Below, one piece after another: positions 1-9,833 of a stretch of DNA of 64,000 bases. Source of the stretch: Streptomyces sp. NRRL F-6492 (GTDB lineage: Bacteria > Actinomycetota > Actinomycetes > Streptomycetales > Streptomycetaceae); the NCBI RefSeq assembly GCF_001280125.1, contig NZ_LGEG01000210.1, forward strand, positions 1 to 64,000, in the 5' to 3' direction. The notes below the pieces were generated by a model that worked only from the letters and a program-made list of their open reading frames with translations, was not told the origin of the DNA and searched no databases. Both the position numbers and the translations under genes were made by a program. The stretch's first letter is position 1, and every line of letters begins with the position of its first letter.

Positions 1-240
1 TCTCAAGGAACGGACGCTTCCTTTGTACTCACCCTCTCGGGCTTTCCTCCGGGCTTTTCCCTTCGGTCTTGCGTTTCCGACTCTATCAGATCTTTCCGAC
101 CCGATTTCCTCGGTGCTTTCCGGTCCCTTTCGCTTTCGCTCCGGGGGCCTTTCGGCGTTTCCGACTTTATCAGAAGTTCTGAGTCGGATTTCCCGCCTCC
201 CGTTCGGCCTTCCGGGCGCACGTCGGCGTCGGGGCTTCCT
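1..240 (-). promoter_or_regulatory. rRNA operon (rrn) leader and promoter region; 16S gene lies left of the window
   Basis: Read on the minus strand, the last ~55 bases (positions 1-55) match the conserved 16S leader of Streptomyces rRNA operons as I remember it: a GAGGAAAGCCCGAGAGGG block, then GTGAGTACAAAGGAAGCG, then CGTTCCTTGAGA at the window edge. Upstream are two copies of a CTGATARAGTCGGAAACGC element (about 71-90 and 154-173), again typical of rrn leaders; their TAGAGT and TAAAGT hexamers resemble -10 boxes, but no convincing -35 was found. The 16S gene should begin roughly 100-200 bases left of the window. The short open frames here, on both strands, have no coding character. What is seen is the sequence match; the promoter role is inferred from the family. 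Confidence 0.82.
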
Positions 241-265
241 GTTCTGGCGGAGCCGTAAACGTACT

Positions 266-305
266 GGAGCGGGGCGCCCCGATGCAAATCGAGGTGCCCC
301 GCTCC
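266..305 (-). terminator. Terminator-like hairpin after rnj
   Basis: A near-perfect inverted repeat with a 10-bp outer stem, one mismatch, a short inner stem and a four-base loop lies 14 bases after the RNase J stop. It separates rnj from the rrn promoter region on the same strand, so it probably stops rnj transcription before the rRNA operon. Confidence 0.7.
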
Positions 306-318
306 CCTACTGCGCTGG

Positions 319-2004
319 TCAGACCTCTACGACGACCGGAAGGATCATCGGGCGCCGGCGGTAGGTGTCGGAGACCCACTTGCCGACGGAGCGGCGGATC
401 AGCTGCTGGAGCTGGTGCGGCTCGACGACGCCGTCCTGGAAGGACTTGTTGAGCGCCTGGTCGACCTTCGGGAGCACCGCGTCGAAGGCGGAGTCCTCGA
501 TGCCCGAGCCGCGGGCGTGGACGTGGGGGCCGCCCACGATCTTGCCGGTCGACGAGTCGACCACGACGAAGACCGAGATGATGCCCTCCTCGCCGAGGAT
601 CCGGCGGTCCTTGAGGGAGGTCTCGGTGACGTCGCCGACCGAGAGGCCGTCGACGTACACGTAACCCGCCTGGACCTTGCCGGTGATCCGGGCGCGGCCG
701 TCGACCAGGTCGACGACGACGCCGTCCTCGGCGATGACGATGTGGTCCTTGGGGATGCCCGTCATCGCGCCGAGCTCGGCGTTGGCGCGCAGGTGGCGCC
801 ATTCGCCGTGGACCGGCATGAGGTTCTTCGGACGGCAGATGTTGTAGAAGTACAGCAGCTCGCCGGCCGAGGCGTGGCCCGAGACGTGGACCTTGGCGTT
901 GCCCTTGTGGACGACGTTCGCGCCCCAGCGGGTCAGGCCGTTGATCACGCGGTAGACCGCGTTCTCGTTGCCCGGGATCAGGGAGGACGCGAGGATCACG
1001 GTGTCGCCGGGGACGATCCGGATCTGGTGGTCGCGGTTGGCCATGCGGGACAGGGCCGCCATCGGCTCGCCCTGGGAGCCCGTGCAGACGAGCACGACCT
1101 CGTCGTCCGGCAGGTCGTCGAGGGTCTTCACGTCCACGACGAGGCCGGCCGGGACCCGGAGGTAGCCCAGGTCTCGGGCGATGCCCATGTTGCGGACCAT
1201 CGAGCGGCCGACGAAGGCGACCCGGCGCCCGTACTCGTGGGCGGCGTCGAGGATCTGCTGGATGCGGTGCACGTGGCTGGCGAAGCTGGCCACGATGATG
1301 CGCTTCGGCGCGTTCGCGAAGACGTTCCGCAGGACGTTCGAGATGTCCCGCTCCGGCGGGACGAAGCCCGGGACCTCGGCGTTCGTCGAGTCGGACAGCA
1401 GGAGGTCGATGCCCTCCTCGCTGAGCCGCGCGAACGTGTGCAGGTCGGTGAGGCGGCCGTCCAGCGGCAGCTGGTCCATCTTGAAGTCGCCGGTGGCGAC
1501 GACCATGCCCGCGGGGGTGCGGACCGCGACCGCGAGCGCGTCCGGGATGGAGTGGTTGACCGCGATGAACTCGCAGTCGAACGCGCCCAGGACCTCCCGG
1601 TCGCCCTCCTTCACCTCGAGGGTGTAGGGGCGGATGCGGTGCTCCTGGAGCTTGGCCTCGATCAGGGCGAGGGTCAGCTTGGAGCCGATCAGCGGGATGT
1701 CCGGCTTGAGCCGGAGCAGGTAGGGGACGGCACCGATGTGGTCCTCGTGGCCGTGCGTGAGCACGATGCCCTCGATGTCGTCGAGGCGGTCCCGGATGAT
1801 GGTGAAGTCGGGCAGGATCAGGTCGATGCCGGGCTGCTCCTCCTCGGGGAAGAGGACGCCGCAGTCGACGATGAGCAGACGGCCGTCGAATTCGAAGACC
1901 GTCATGTTGCGGCCGATCTCGCCGAGGCCGCCGAGCGGGATGACGCGCAGGGCTCCCTTGGGCAGCTTCGGCGGGGCGCCGAGTTCGGGATGCGGATGAC
2001 TCAA
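319..2004 (-). CDS. rnj: Ribonuclease J (beta-CASP metallo-beta-lactamase exo/endoribonuclease)
   Basis: 561-residue RNase J, the 5'-to-3' exonuclease and endonuclease of mRNA and rRNA maturation in the cytoplasm. The zinc site THGHEDHIG is at H84-x-H86-x-D88-H89; further metallo-beta-lactamase motifs follow (a TGDFKMDQ stretch), then the beta-CASP domain and a C-terminal domain ending in PVVVEV. Length equals the usual Streptomyces protein. I chose the TTG start at 2004 because a GAGGAGAG ribosome site sits just upstream and homologues begin SHPHPELG; a longer reading to 2055 would add residues not seen in the family. It lies directly before an rRNA operon on the same strand. Same strand as dapA, 118 bases upstream. 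Confidence 0.96.
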   Translation of the reverse strand: MSHPHPELGAPPKLPKGALRVIPLGGLGEIGRNMTVFEFDGRLLIVDCGVLFPEEEQPGIDLILPDFTIIRDRLDDIEGIVLTHGHEDHIGAVPYLLRLKPDIPLIGSKLTLALIEAKLQEHRIRPYTLEVKEGDREVLGAFDCEFIAVNHSIPDALAVAVRTPAGMVVATGDFKMDQLPLDGRLTDLHTFARLSEEGIDLLLSDSTNAEVPGFVPPERDISNVLRNVFANAPKRIIVASFASHVHRIQQILDAAHEYGRRVAFVGRSMVRNMGIARDLGYLRVPAGLVVDVKTLDDLPDDEVVLVCTGSQGEPMAALSRMANRDHQIRIVPGDTVILASSLIPGNENAVYRVINGLTRWGANVVHKGNAKVHVSGHASAGELLYFYNICRPKNLMPVHGEWRHLRANAELGAMTGIPKDHIVIAEDGVVVDLVDGRARITGKVQAGYVYVDGLSVGDVTETSLKDRRILGEEGIISVFVVVDSSTGKIVGGPHVHARGSGIEDSAFDAVLPKVDQALNKSFQDGVVEPHQLQQLIRRSVGKWVSDTYRRRPMILPVVVEV

Positions 2005-2122
2005 AAGACTCTCCTCACCACGCGCGCCACGTACCCCTTGGCACGTGGCGCGCATGACAATCGTGCACTTGCTGTTGTGGGTGTTCAGTTGTCCAGACCG
2101 TGTTCAGTTGTGAAGTCCGTTG

Positions 2123-3022
2123 TCAGAGTTCTACCCCGCCGGCGGCCAGGTCGAGCCTGAGCTGCTCCGTCTCCTGTGCGGAGAGTTCCACGAGCGGCAG
2201 CCTGAGCGGGCCCGCGGGGAGGTTCTGGAGGGCGAGGGCGGCCTTGGTGGTCATGACGCCCTGGGTGCGGAACATGCCGGTGTAGACCGGGAGCAGCTTC
2301 TGGTGGATCTCGGTCGCCTTCTGGACCTCGCCGCCCAGGTGGGCGTCGAGGAGGGCGCGGAGCTCCGGGGTGACCACGTGGCCCACGACGGAGACGAAGC
2401 CGCAGGCGCCCACGGAGAGCAGCGGCAGGTTGAGCATGTCGTCGCCGGAGTACCAGGCGAGGCCGGAGCGGGCGATGGCCCAGCTGGCGCGGCCGAGGTC
2501 GCCCTTGGCGTCCTTGTTGGCGACGACGCGCGGGTGCTCGGCGAGGCGGACGATCGTCTCGGTGTCGATCGGGACGCCGCTGCGGCCGGGGATGTCGTAG
2601 AGCATCACCGGGAGCTCGGTGGCGTCGGCGATGGCCGAGAAGTGCTGGTAGAGGCCCTCCTGCGAGGGCTTGTTGTAGTACGGCGTGACGGCGAGGAGGC
2701 CGTGGGCTCCGTCGCGCTCGGCCGTGCGGGCGAGTGCGATCGAGTGGCGGGTGTCGTTGGTGCCGATGCCGGCGACGACGTGGGCGCGGTCGCCGACCGC
2801 CTCCAGTACCGCTCGTACCAGCTCCGATTTCTCCGCGTCGCTGGTGGTGGGGGACTCGCCGGTGGTGCCGTTGATGACGAGGCCGTCGTTGCCCGCGTCC
2901 ACCAGATGGGTGGCGAGCCGCTGGGCACCGTCGAGGTCGAGTGCGCCGTCCGCCGTGAAGGGCGTGACCATGGCGGTGAGGACCCGCCCGAAGGGGGTCT
3001 GCGGAGTGGAGATCGGAGCCAT
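2123..3022 (-). CDS. dapA: 4-hydroxy-tetrahydrodipicolinate synthase
   Basis: 299-residue class I aldolase condensing pyruvate with aspartate semialdehyde, the first committed step to diaminopimelate and lysine. The (beta/alpha)8 motifs are present: GTTGESPT near residue 48, the catalytic tyrosine Y142 in MLYDIPGRSG and the Schiff-base lysine K170 in ANKDAKGD. A GTG nine bases further upstream is possible, but homologues start MAP-STPQTPFGR, so the ATG at 3022 is preferred; no strong ribosome site is visible for either. dapB, which acts next in the pathway, is 2.4 kb upstream at 5462. thyX lies just upstream on the same strand, separated by a large hairpin. Confidence 0.95.
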   Translation of the reverse strand: MAPISTPQTPFGRVLTAMVTPFTADGALDLDGAQRLATHLVDAGNDGLVINGTTGESPTTSDAEKSELVRAVLEAVGDRAHVVAGIGTNDTRHSIALARTAERDGAHGLLAVTPYYNKPSQEGLYQHFSAIADATELPVMLYDIPGRSGVPIDTETIVRLAEHPRVVANKDAKGDLGRASWAIARSGLAWYSGDDMLNLPLLSVGACGFVSVVGHVVTPELRALLDAHLGGEVQKATEIHQKLLPVYTGMFRTQGVMTTKAALALQNLPAGPLRLPLVELSAQETEQLRLDLAAGGVEL

Positions 3023-3044
3023 GGGTAACACGCTACTCGCTGCT

Positions 3045-3093
3045 CAGCGCCGGGTGTCCCCCTGGGGGACGGGAGAAAGGGAGCCCGGCGCTG
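3045..3093 (-). terminator. Hairpin between thyX and dapA
   Basis: A 10-bp perfect stem (CAGCGCCGGG and its complement, 3045-3054 with 3084-3093) encloses a second palindrome (3056-3070). Probably ends thyX transcription, leaving dapA its own promoter in the remaining ~20 bases or partial read-through. Confidence 0.55.
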
Positions 3094-3199
3094 CCTGCTC
3101 GGGGGTTCAGCCAGCGCCGGGTCCGTTTGATCAGCCTAGATGAACTTCGTGAAACGTCGCAATACGGACACTTCGCGTCACGAGTCGGACATGTGTGCC

Positions 3200-3940
3200 C
3201 TACGGGGCCACGCGCCCGTTCTTGTTGAAGGCGGCGTGGGTCAGCGGCATCAGCCGGGCCCAGTGCTCCTCCATCCGCTCGCCGACCATCTCGATCTCCC
3301 GCTGCGGGAAGGACGGGACCGCGGCCAGTTCGTGCTGGGTGCGCAGGCCCAGGAAGTGCATGAGCGAGCGCGCGTTGCAGGTGGCGTACATCGAGGAGAA
3401 GAGGCCGACCGGGAGGACCGCGCGGGCGACCTCGCGGGCGACGCCCGCGGCCAGCATCTCCTGGTACGTCTCGTAGGCCTGCCGGTACGAGTCCTCCATC
3501 GAGCGGCTCACCAGGTCGTGCTGCTCCCGGGTGCCCTCGACGAAGACGTACTTGCCGGGGCGCCCCTCCTGGACGAGCTTGCGGGAGGCGTCGGGGACGT
3601 AGAAGACCGGCTGGAGCTCCCTGTAGCGGCCCGACTCCTCGTTGTACGACCAGCCCACGCGGTGCCGCATGAACTCGCGGAAGACGAAGATCGGGGCGCT
3701 GATGAAGAAGGTCATCGAGTTGTGCTCGAACGGGCTGCCGTGGCGGTCCCGCATCAGGTAGTTGATGAGGCCCTTCGAGCGCTCCGGGTCCTTCTGGAGC
3801 TCTTCGAGGGACTGCTCGCCCGCCGTGGAGACCCGGGCGGCCCACAGGACGTCGGAGTCCGCCGCCGCGCTCTTGACCAGGTCGACGGTGACGTCGCTCC
3901 GGAAGTCGATCTTCACGTTCTCGGTGGGGCTGTCGCTCAC
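3200..3940 (-). CDS. thyX: Flavin-dependent thymidylate synthase ThyX
   Basis: 246-residue ThyX, which methylates dUMP to dTMP with FAD, NADPH and methylene-tetrahydrofolate. The ThyX signature lies at residues 92-103: R92-H93-R94, then eight residues, then S103, followed by GRY. The classical signature is RHR-x7-S, so the spacing is one longer here, which I believe is normal for Streptomyces. GTG start at 3940 with AAGGA about seven bases upstream; an in-frame reading further upstream is compositionally non-coding. Divergent from the small membrane gene at 4139 across about 200 bases that should hold both promoters. Confidence 0.94.
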   Translation of the reverse strand: MSDSPTENVKIDFRSDVTVDLVKSAAADSDVLWAARVSTAGEQSLEELQKDPERSKGLINYLMRDRHGSPFEHNSMTFFISAPIFVFREFMRHRVGWSYNEESGRYRELQPVFYVPDASRKLVQEGRPGKYVFVEGTREQHDLVSRSMEDSYRQAYETYQEMLAAGVAREVARAVLPVGLFSSMYATCNARSLMHFLGLRTQHELAAVPSFPQREIEMVGERMEEHWARLMPLTHAAFNKNGRVAP

Positions 3941-4138
3941 CAGCGGTCCTTCCAGTCGGGGTGCAGCGGCCCACTTTAACGAGGGACCGAGGGGGGATCC
4001 TCCGGAGGGCGGACCCCCTCCTACCGGAGGACTACATTCGGCCGGTTTGGTGAAATCCTTGGCGAAATCGGGCACCAAAGGACCGGTTCTGTCGTCTGTA
4101 CCTGTGAAGCACGACGACACCCGAGGAGAGTGGACCTG

Positions 4139-4378
4139 ATGTTCCGCCGGCGAGAGCCCGTACCGTTCGCGTTCGTCGCGGAGGCCGACCACTTTCGCAG
4201 TAACGTCACTCCACCGCCCCGGGAGCGCCCCAGCGCCTCGCAGCTCGTGGGACGCACCCTGCTCGGGCTGACCGTCGTGGCCGGCCTCGTCGGGGCGCTC
4301 GTCCTCGGGATGCCCTCGCTCCAGTCGGGTGACTCGGCCACTCGTCAGCAGCAGTCCGAGGCCTCCGACAACCGCTGA
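4139..4378 (+). CDS. Small single-pass membrane protein, unknown function
   Basis: 79-residue protein with a charged N-terminus (MFRRREPVPFAF), a membrane segment around residues 38-58 (LLGLTVVAGLVGALVLGM) and a short polar tail. A GTG nine bases upstream is also in frame, but the GAGGAG site at 4122-4127 is better spaced from the ATG. The next gene, a PH-domain membrane protein, begins 54 bases later on the same strand, so they are likely co-transcribed. I do not recognise a characterised family; similar short proteins sit next to thyX in other Streptomyces as far as I recall. Confidence 0.75.
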   Translation: MFRRREPVPFAFVAEADHFRSNVTPPPRERPSASQLVGRTLLGLTVVAGLVGALVLGMPSLQSGDSATRQQQSEASDNR

Positions 4379-4432
4379 GGTAGCCTCACCGGGCACCGCC
4401 CCTTCGAGCGTGCTTGTGAGTGAGGATCTGTC

Positions 4433-5014
4433 GTGCCCCTGCCCTTTCTGACGGCCGACCGTGCTTTTGACGCGAACGACCAGGTCGCCCTGCCGTTCGA
4501 CGACCACGACCAGTGGCGTCGTCCGTACCGGCCGGGGTCCTGGCGGGTCGGGGCGGCGGCGCTTTCGCTGCTGCTCGCCTCCTTCGTCCTGCTCGCCGCG
4601 GTGATCGTCGCCGCGGCGGGCTCCGTCGGCGGCGCGACCGTCACCTTCGGCATCGCCGGACTGATCATCCTGTCCACCCTGCGGATGCTGCGGATGGGCA
4701 CCTGGGTGAGCCGGGCCGGTGTGCGGCGCGTGGGCTTCCTGTCGACCGTCACCGTGCCGTGGGCCGAGGTGACGTCCGTACGGACCGTCCAGCAGCCGGT
4801 GCGCTGGCTGGGACTCCCCCGCACCGTCCAGGGGCAGGCCCTGGTGCTCGGCCGGCAGGGTGGTGAGCAGCGGGTGCTGCTCACCGACCACAACGCCGAC
4901 TTCCTCTCCCGGGTCGAGGCCTTCGACCGGGCGGCCGACACGGTCGAGGCCTGGAGCGCCGAGTACGGCCCGGTGCCGGCCCCGGCGTCGGCACCGGCCG
5001 CCGCTACGCGCTGA
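4433..5014 (+). CDS. PH-domain-containing membrane protein
   Basis: 193 residues, GTG start. Two membrane segments near residues 40-80 (ALSLLLASFVLLAAVIVAAA and ATVTFGIAGLIILSTL) precede a bacterial PH-like domain whose core reads VSRAGVRRVGFLSTVTVPWA, followed by a tail rich in Ala and Pro. Such bPH proteins sit at the inner membrane; their ligands are mostly unknown. The last 11 bases overlap the convergent gene at 5004. Confidence 0.8.
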   Translation: MPLPFLTADRAFDANDQVALPFDDHDQWRRPYRPGSWRVGAAALSLLLASFVLLAAVIVAAAGSVGGATVTFGIAGLIILSTLRMLRMGTWVSRAGVRRVGFLSTVTVPWAEVTSVRTVQQPVRWLGLPRTVQGQALVLGRQGGEQRVLLTDHNADFLSRVEAFDRAADTVEAWSAEYGPVPAPASAPAAATR

Positions 5015-5456
5015 CCGGTCGCCCCTCGTGGAGCGCGATGGCCCGCTGCATCGCCTTGCGGGCCCTGGGGGTGTCGCGGGCGTCGTGATAGGCGACCGCG
5101 AGCCGGAACCAGCAGCGCCAGTCCTCGGGTGAGTCCTCCGTCTCGGCCTTGCGCCGGGCGAAGACCTCGTCGGCCGAGTCCCGGTCGATCCGGCCGCCCG
5201 CCGTGCGCGCCGGCTCGTCGACGGGCAGACCGCCCTCCGCCTCCAGTTCGGCGGCCAGGCGGTTCGCCCGGCGGGCGAAGCGGGTGTTCTTCCAGAGGAA
5301 CCAGGCGCCGACCAGGGGCAGCAGGAACGCCACCGCGCCCATGCCCATGGCGGCCGGTTCGCCGGTGAGGAGCAGCAGGACGCCCTCCATCGCCACCACG
5401 CCGAAGACCAGCACGAGCACGGTGGAGAGGAAGACGTACGTGATCTTTCCGCCCAT
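5004..5456 (-). CDS. Membrane protein with C-terminal TPR-like helical repeat
   Basis: 150 residues. Two N-terminal membrane segments (residues 6-30 and about 38-55) are followed by a charged linker and a C-terminal pair of helices, PEDWRCWFRLAVAYHDARDT then ARKAMQRAIALHE, that look like a single tetratricopeptide unit. No catalytic motif. It ends five bases before... the stop lies beyond the convergent neighbour's stop (11-base overlap), and its start is five bases from the dapB stop, so it is probably the last gene of the dapB transcript. Function unknown. Confidence 0.8.
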   Translation of the reverse strand: MGGKITYVFLSTVLVLVFGVVAMEGVLLLLTGEPAAMGMGAVAFLLPLVGAWFLWKNTRFARRANRLAAELEAEGGLPVDEPARTAGGRIDRDSADEVFARRKAETEDSPEDWRCWFRLAVAYHDARDTPRARKAMQRAIALHEGRPVSA

Positions 5457-5461
5457 GGCCG

Positions 5462-6223
<762 letters not shown>

Positions 6224-6240
6224 TTAAGGGGACTCGTGGG

Positions 6241-7620
6241 TCAGGAGACCGCTCGCTGGAGGCGGTCGGCCTGCTTGTCCTTCAGCGGGCCGATCACCGC
6301 GAGCGAGGGCCGCTGCTCCAGTACATCGCGGGCGACGTCCCGGACCTCGTCCGGGGTGACGGCGGCGATCCGGGACAGCATGTCGTCGACCGACATCTGG
6401 GTGCCCCAGCACAGCTCGCTCTTGCCGATGCGGTTCATCAGCGCGCCGGTGTCCTCCAGGCCGAGCACGGTCGAGCCGGAGAGCTGGCCGACGGCGCGGC
6501 GGATCTCCTCGTCCGTGAGGCCGTCGGAGGCGACCTTGTGCAGCTCGTCCCGGCAGATCTTCAGGACGTCGTGGACCTGGCCGGGCCGGCAGCCCGCGTA
6601 CACCCCGAAGAGGCCGCAGTCGGCGAAGCCCGAGGTGTACGAGTACACGCTGTAGGCCAGGCCGCGCTTCTCGCGGACCTCCTGGAAGAGGCGGGAGGAC
6701 ATGCCGCCGCCGAGGGCGGTGTTCAGCACGCCGAGGGCCCAGCGGCGCTCGTCGGTGCGGGCCAGGCCCGGCATGCCGAGGACCACGTGGGCCTGCTCGG
6801 TCTTGCGGTTCAGGAGCTCGACGCGGCCCGCCGCGCGCAGGGTGCGCCGGCCGTCGCGGGGGGCGACGGGGACGGCGTCGGTGCGGGTGAGGGCGCCGGC
6901 CTTATCGAAGGCGCGGCGGACCTGGCGCACCACCGTGGCGTGGTCGACGTTGCCGGCGGCGGCGACGACCAGGTGGGTCGGGTCGTAGTGCTTCTTGTAG
7001 AAGCGGGCGATCTGGCCGCGGGTGAGCGCGTTGACGGTGTCGACGGTGCCGAGGACCGGGCGGCCGAGCGGGGTGTCGCCGAACATCGTCTGCGCGAACA
7101 GCTCGTGCACGACGTCGCCGGGGTCGTCCTCGGTCATCGCGATCTCTTCGAGGATGACGCCGCGCTCGGCGTCCACGTCCTCTTCGAGGACGAGCGAGCC
7201 GGTGAGCATGTCGCAGACGACGTCGATCGCGAGCGGCAGGTCGGTGTCGAGGACCCGCGCGTAGTAGCAGGTGTACTCCTTCGCCGTGAAGGCGTTCATC
7301 TCGCCGCCGACCGCGTCGATCGCGGCGGAGATGTCGAGGGCGGACCGCTCGTGGGTGCCCTTGAAGAGGAGGTGCTCCAGGTAGTGGGTCGCGCCGTTGA
7401 GCGTCGGAGTCTCGTCACGGGACCCGACGTGCGCCCAGATGCCGAAGGTGGCGGAGCGGACGGAGGGGAGGGTCTCGGTGACGATGCGGAGGCCGCCGGG
7501 GAGGGTCGTGCGGCGGACCGTGCCGATGCCGTCCCTGCCCGGGAGAAGCGTTTGGGTACGGGCGACGGCCCGCCCCTCCGAGGAGGGGCGGGCCGTCGCG
7601 CGGGAACTACGGGACGTCAC
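6241..7620 (-). CDS. M16 family zinc metallopeptidase (processing-peptidase-like)
   Basis: 459 residues, pitrilysin/insulinase family. The inverted zinc motif HxxEH is at H79-Y-L-E82-H83 ([11 protein letters not shown]), with the downstream acidic ligand region [10 protein letters not shown]; the second, inactive M16 half carries the R/Y substrate-binding strand [11 protein letters not shown]. The GTG start at 7620 overlaps the pnp stop as GTGA, so translation is probably coupled to PNPase. The first ~20 codons contain a perfect 18-bp inverted repeat (7562-7599), which would form a hairpin in the ribosome's path. This pnp-M16-dapB order is conserved in Streptomyces; substrate unknown. Confidence 0.93.
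   Translation of the reverse strand: MTSRSSRATARPSSEGRAVARTQTLLPGRDGIGTVRRTTLPGGLRIVTETLPSVRSATFGIWAHVGSRDETPTLNGATHYLEHLLFKGTHERSALDISAAIDAVGGEMNAFTAKEYTCYYARVLDTDLPLAIDVVCDMLTGSLVLEEDVDAERGVILEEIAMTEDDPGDVVHELFAQTMFGDTPLGRPVLGTVDTVNALTRGQIARFYKKHYDPTHLVVAAAGNVDHATVVRQVRRAFDKAGALTRTDAVPVAPRDGRRTLRAAGRVELLNRKTEQAHVVLGMPGLARTDERRWALGVLNTALGGGMSSRLFQEVREKRGLAYSVYSYTSGFADCGLFGVYAGCRPGQVHDVLKICRDELHKVASDGLTDEEIRRAVGQLSGSTVLGLEDTGALMNRIGKSELCWGTQMSVDDMLSRIAAVTPDEVRDVARDVLEQRPSLAVIGPLKDKQADRLQRAVS
7562..7599 (-). promoter_or_regulatory. Perfect 18-bp hairpin inside the M16 start region, right after pnp
   Basis: Arms 7562-7579 and 7582-7599 are exact complements around a two-base centre, almost all G and C. 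It begins 18 bases past the pnp stop and lies within codons 8-20 of the M16 gene. On shape alone it is as strong as a terminator or an RNase-blocking 3' cap for pnp mRNA. No U-rich tract follows it (bases read GTACCCAAACG), which argues for stabiliser or attenuator rather than simple terminator. Confidence 0.6.
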
Positions 7621-9833
7621 TTGGCGGTGTCGTCCTTGTCACCCTCGGCGTCCTCGTCCGCGATCACGGGGATCAGGGAGAGCTTGCCGCGCTGGTCGAT
7701 CTCGGCGATCTCGACCTGGACCTTGGAGCCGATCGCGAGCACGTCCTCGACGTTCTCCACGCGCTTGCCACCGGCGAGCTTGCGGATCTGCGAGATGTGC
7801 AGCAGGCCGTCCTTGCCGGGCATGAGGGAGACGAAGGCACCGAAGGTGGTGGTCTTGACGACCGTACCCAGGTAGCGCTCGCCGACCTCCGGCATGGTCG
7901 GGTTGGCGATGCCGTTGATCGTGGCGCGGGCGGCCTCGGCCTGCGAGCCCTGCTGGGCACCGATGTAGATGGTGCCGTCGTCCTCGATCGTGATCTCGGC
8001 GCCGGTGTCCTCCTGGATCTGGTTGATCATCTTGCCCTTGGGGCCGATGACCTCGCCGATCTTGTCCACGGGGATCTTGACGGTGATGATCCGCGGGGCG
8101 TTCGGGGACATCTCGTCCGGCGTGTCGATCGCTTCCATCATCACGTCGAGGATGTGGAGGCGGGCGTCGCGGGCCTGCTTGAGGGCCGCGGCCAGGACGG
8201 AGGCCGGGATGCCGTCCAGCTTGGTGTCGAGCTGGAGGGCGGTGACGAAGTCCTTCGTACCGGCGACCTTGAAGTCCATGTCGCCGAAGGCGTCCTCCGC
8301 ACCGAGGATGTCGGTGAGGGCGACGTAGTGCGTCTGGCCGTCGATGTCCTCGGAGATCAGGCCCATGGCGATGCCGGCGACGGGGGCCTTGAGGGGCACA
8401 CCGGCGTTCAGCAGCGACATGGTGGAGGCGCAGACCGAGCCCATCGACGTCGAACCGTTGGAGCCGAGGGCCTCGGACACCTGGCGGATCGCGTAGGGGA
8501 ACTCCTCGCGGGTCGGGAGGACCGGCACGAGGGCGCGCTCGGCGAGGGCGCCGTGGCCGATCTCGCGGCGCTTGGGCGAGCCCACGCGGCCGGTCTCGCC
8601 GACGGAGTACGGCGGGAAGTTGTAGTTGTGCATGTAGCGCTTGCGGGTCACCGGGGAGAGGGTGTCCAGCTGCTGCTCCATGCGGAGCATGTTGAGGGTG
8701 GTGACGCCCAGGATCTGGGTCTCGCCACGCTCGAACAGCGCCGAGCCGTGCACGCGCGGGATGGCCTCGACCTCGGCCGCGAGCGTACGGATGTCGGTGA
8801 GGCCACGGCCGTCGATGCGGACCTTGTCCTTGATGACGCGCTCGCGGACCAGCTTCTTGGTCAGCGCGCGGTAGGCGCCCGAGATCTCCTTCTCGCGGCC
8901 CTCGAAGGCCGGGAGGAGCTTCTCGGCGGCGAGCTCCTTGATGCGGTCGAGCTCGGCCTCGCGCTCCTGCTTGCCGGCGATGGTGAGCGCCTTGGAGAGC
9001 TCGCCCTTGACGGCGGCGGTGAGCGCCTCCAGGACGTCGTCCTGGTAGTCCAGGAAGACCGGGAACTCGCCGGTGGGCTTGGCGGCCTTGGCGGCGAGGT
9101 CCGACTGGGCCTTGCAGAGGGCCTTGATGAAGGGCTTCGCGGCCTCGAGACCGGCGGCGACGATCTCCTCGGTCGGCGCCTCGGCGCCGTCCTTGACGAG
9201 CTGCACGGTCTTCTCGGTGGCCTCGGCCTCGACCATCATGATCGCGACGTCGCCGTCCTCCAGGACGCGACCGGCGACGACCATGTCGAAGACGGCGTCC
9301 TCGAGCTCGGTGTGCGTCGGGAACGCGACCCACTGGCCCTTGATCAGGGCGACGCGGGTGGCGCCGATGGGGCCGGAGAAGGGCAGGCCCGCCAGGATCG
9401 TGGAGGCGGAGGCGGCGTTGATCGCGACCACGTCGTACAGGTGGTCGGGGTTGAGCGCCATGATCGTCTCGACGATCTGGATCTCGTTGCGCAGGCCCTT
9501 CTTGAAGGAGGGGCGCAGCGGCCGGTCGATCAGACGGCAGGTGAGGATCGCGTCCTCGGAGGGGCGGCCCTCCCGGCGGAAGAAGGAGCCGGGGATCTTG
9601 CCGGCCGCGTACTGCCGCTCCTCGACGTCCACCGTCAGGGGGAAGAAGTCGAGCTGGTCCTTGGGGCGCTTCGAGGCGGTGGTCGCCGAGAGGACCATCG
9701 TGTCGTCGTCCAGGTAGGCGACGGCGGAGCCGGCGGCCTGCTTGGCCAGACGGCCGGTCTCGAAGCGGATGGTGCGGGTGCCGAAGGTGCCGTTGTCGAT
9801 GACGGCCTCGGCGTAGTGGGTCTCGTTCTCCAC
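7617..9833 (-). CDS. pnp: Polyribonucleotide nucleotidyltransferase (PNPase)
   Basis: 738 residues. Phosphorolytic 3'-to-5' exonuclease and, in Streptomyces, the poly(A)-adding enzyme; historically named guanosine pentaphosphate synthetase (gpsI). Two RNase PH cores flank an alpha-helical linker; the second core has the catalytic stretch [16 protein letters not shown] and the metal site [21 protein letters not shown] domain with [15 protein letters not shown], then S1 domain starting [17 protein letters not shown]. The GTG start is preceded by AGGAGA ten bases upstream; homologues begin [10 protein letters not shown]. It follows rpsO with 319 bases between, the classic rpsO-pnp arrangement. 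Confidence 0.97.
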   Translation of the reverse strand: MENETHYAEAVIDNGTFGTRTIRFETGRLAKQAAGSAVAYLDDDTMVLSATTASKRPKDQLDFFPLTVDVEERQYAAGKIPGSFFRREGRPSEDAILTCRLIDRPLRPSFKKGLRNEIQIVETIMALNPDHLYDVVAINAASASTILAGLPFSGPIGATRVALIKGQWVAFPTHTELEDAVFDMVVAGRVLEDGDVAIMMVEAEATEKTVQLVKDGAEAPTEEIVAAGLEAAKPFIKALCKAQSDLAAKAAKPTGEFPVFLDYQDDVLEALTAAVKGELSKALTIAGKQEREAELDRIKELAAEKLLPAFEGREKEISGAYRALTKKLVRERVIKDKVRIDGRGLTDIRTLAAEVEAIPRVHGSALFERGETQILGVTTLNMLRMEQQLDTLSPVTRKRYMHNYNFPPYSVGETGRVGSPKRREIGHGALAERALVPVLPTREEFPYAIRQVSEALGSNGSTSMGSVCASTMSLLNAGVPLKAPVAGIAMGLISEDIDGQTHYVALTDILGAEDAFGDMDFKVAGTKDFVTALQLDTKLDGIPASVLAAALKQARDARLHILDVMMEAIDTPDEMSPNAPRIITVKIPVDKIGEVIGPKGKMINQIQEDTGAEITIEDDGTIYIGAQQGSQAEAARATINGIANPTMPEVGERYLGTVVKTTTFGAFVSLMPGKDGLLHISQIRKLAGGKRVENVEDVLAIGSKVQVEIAEIDQRGKLSLIPVIADEDAEGDKDDTAK

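Noticed and set aside
3..364. Open frames on both strands at the left edge (94 and 113 residues)
   Set aside because: They cover the conserved rrn leader; composition is not protein-like and no ribosome site is present.
415..2160. 581-residue plus-strand open frame opposite rnj
   Set aside because: Mirror frame of RNase J caused by GC-rich codons; Val/Asp/Arg-rich text without motifs.
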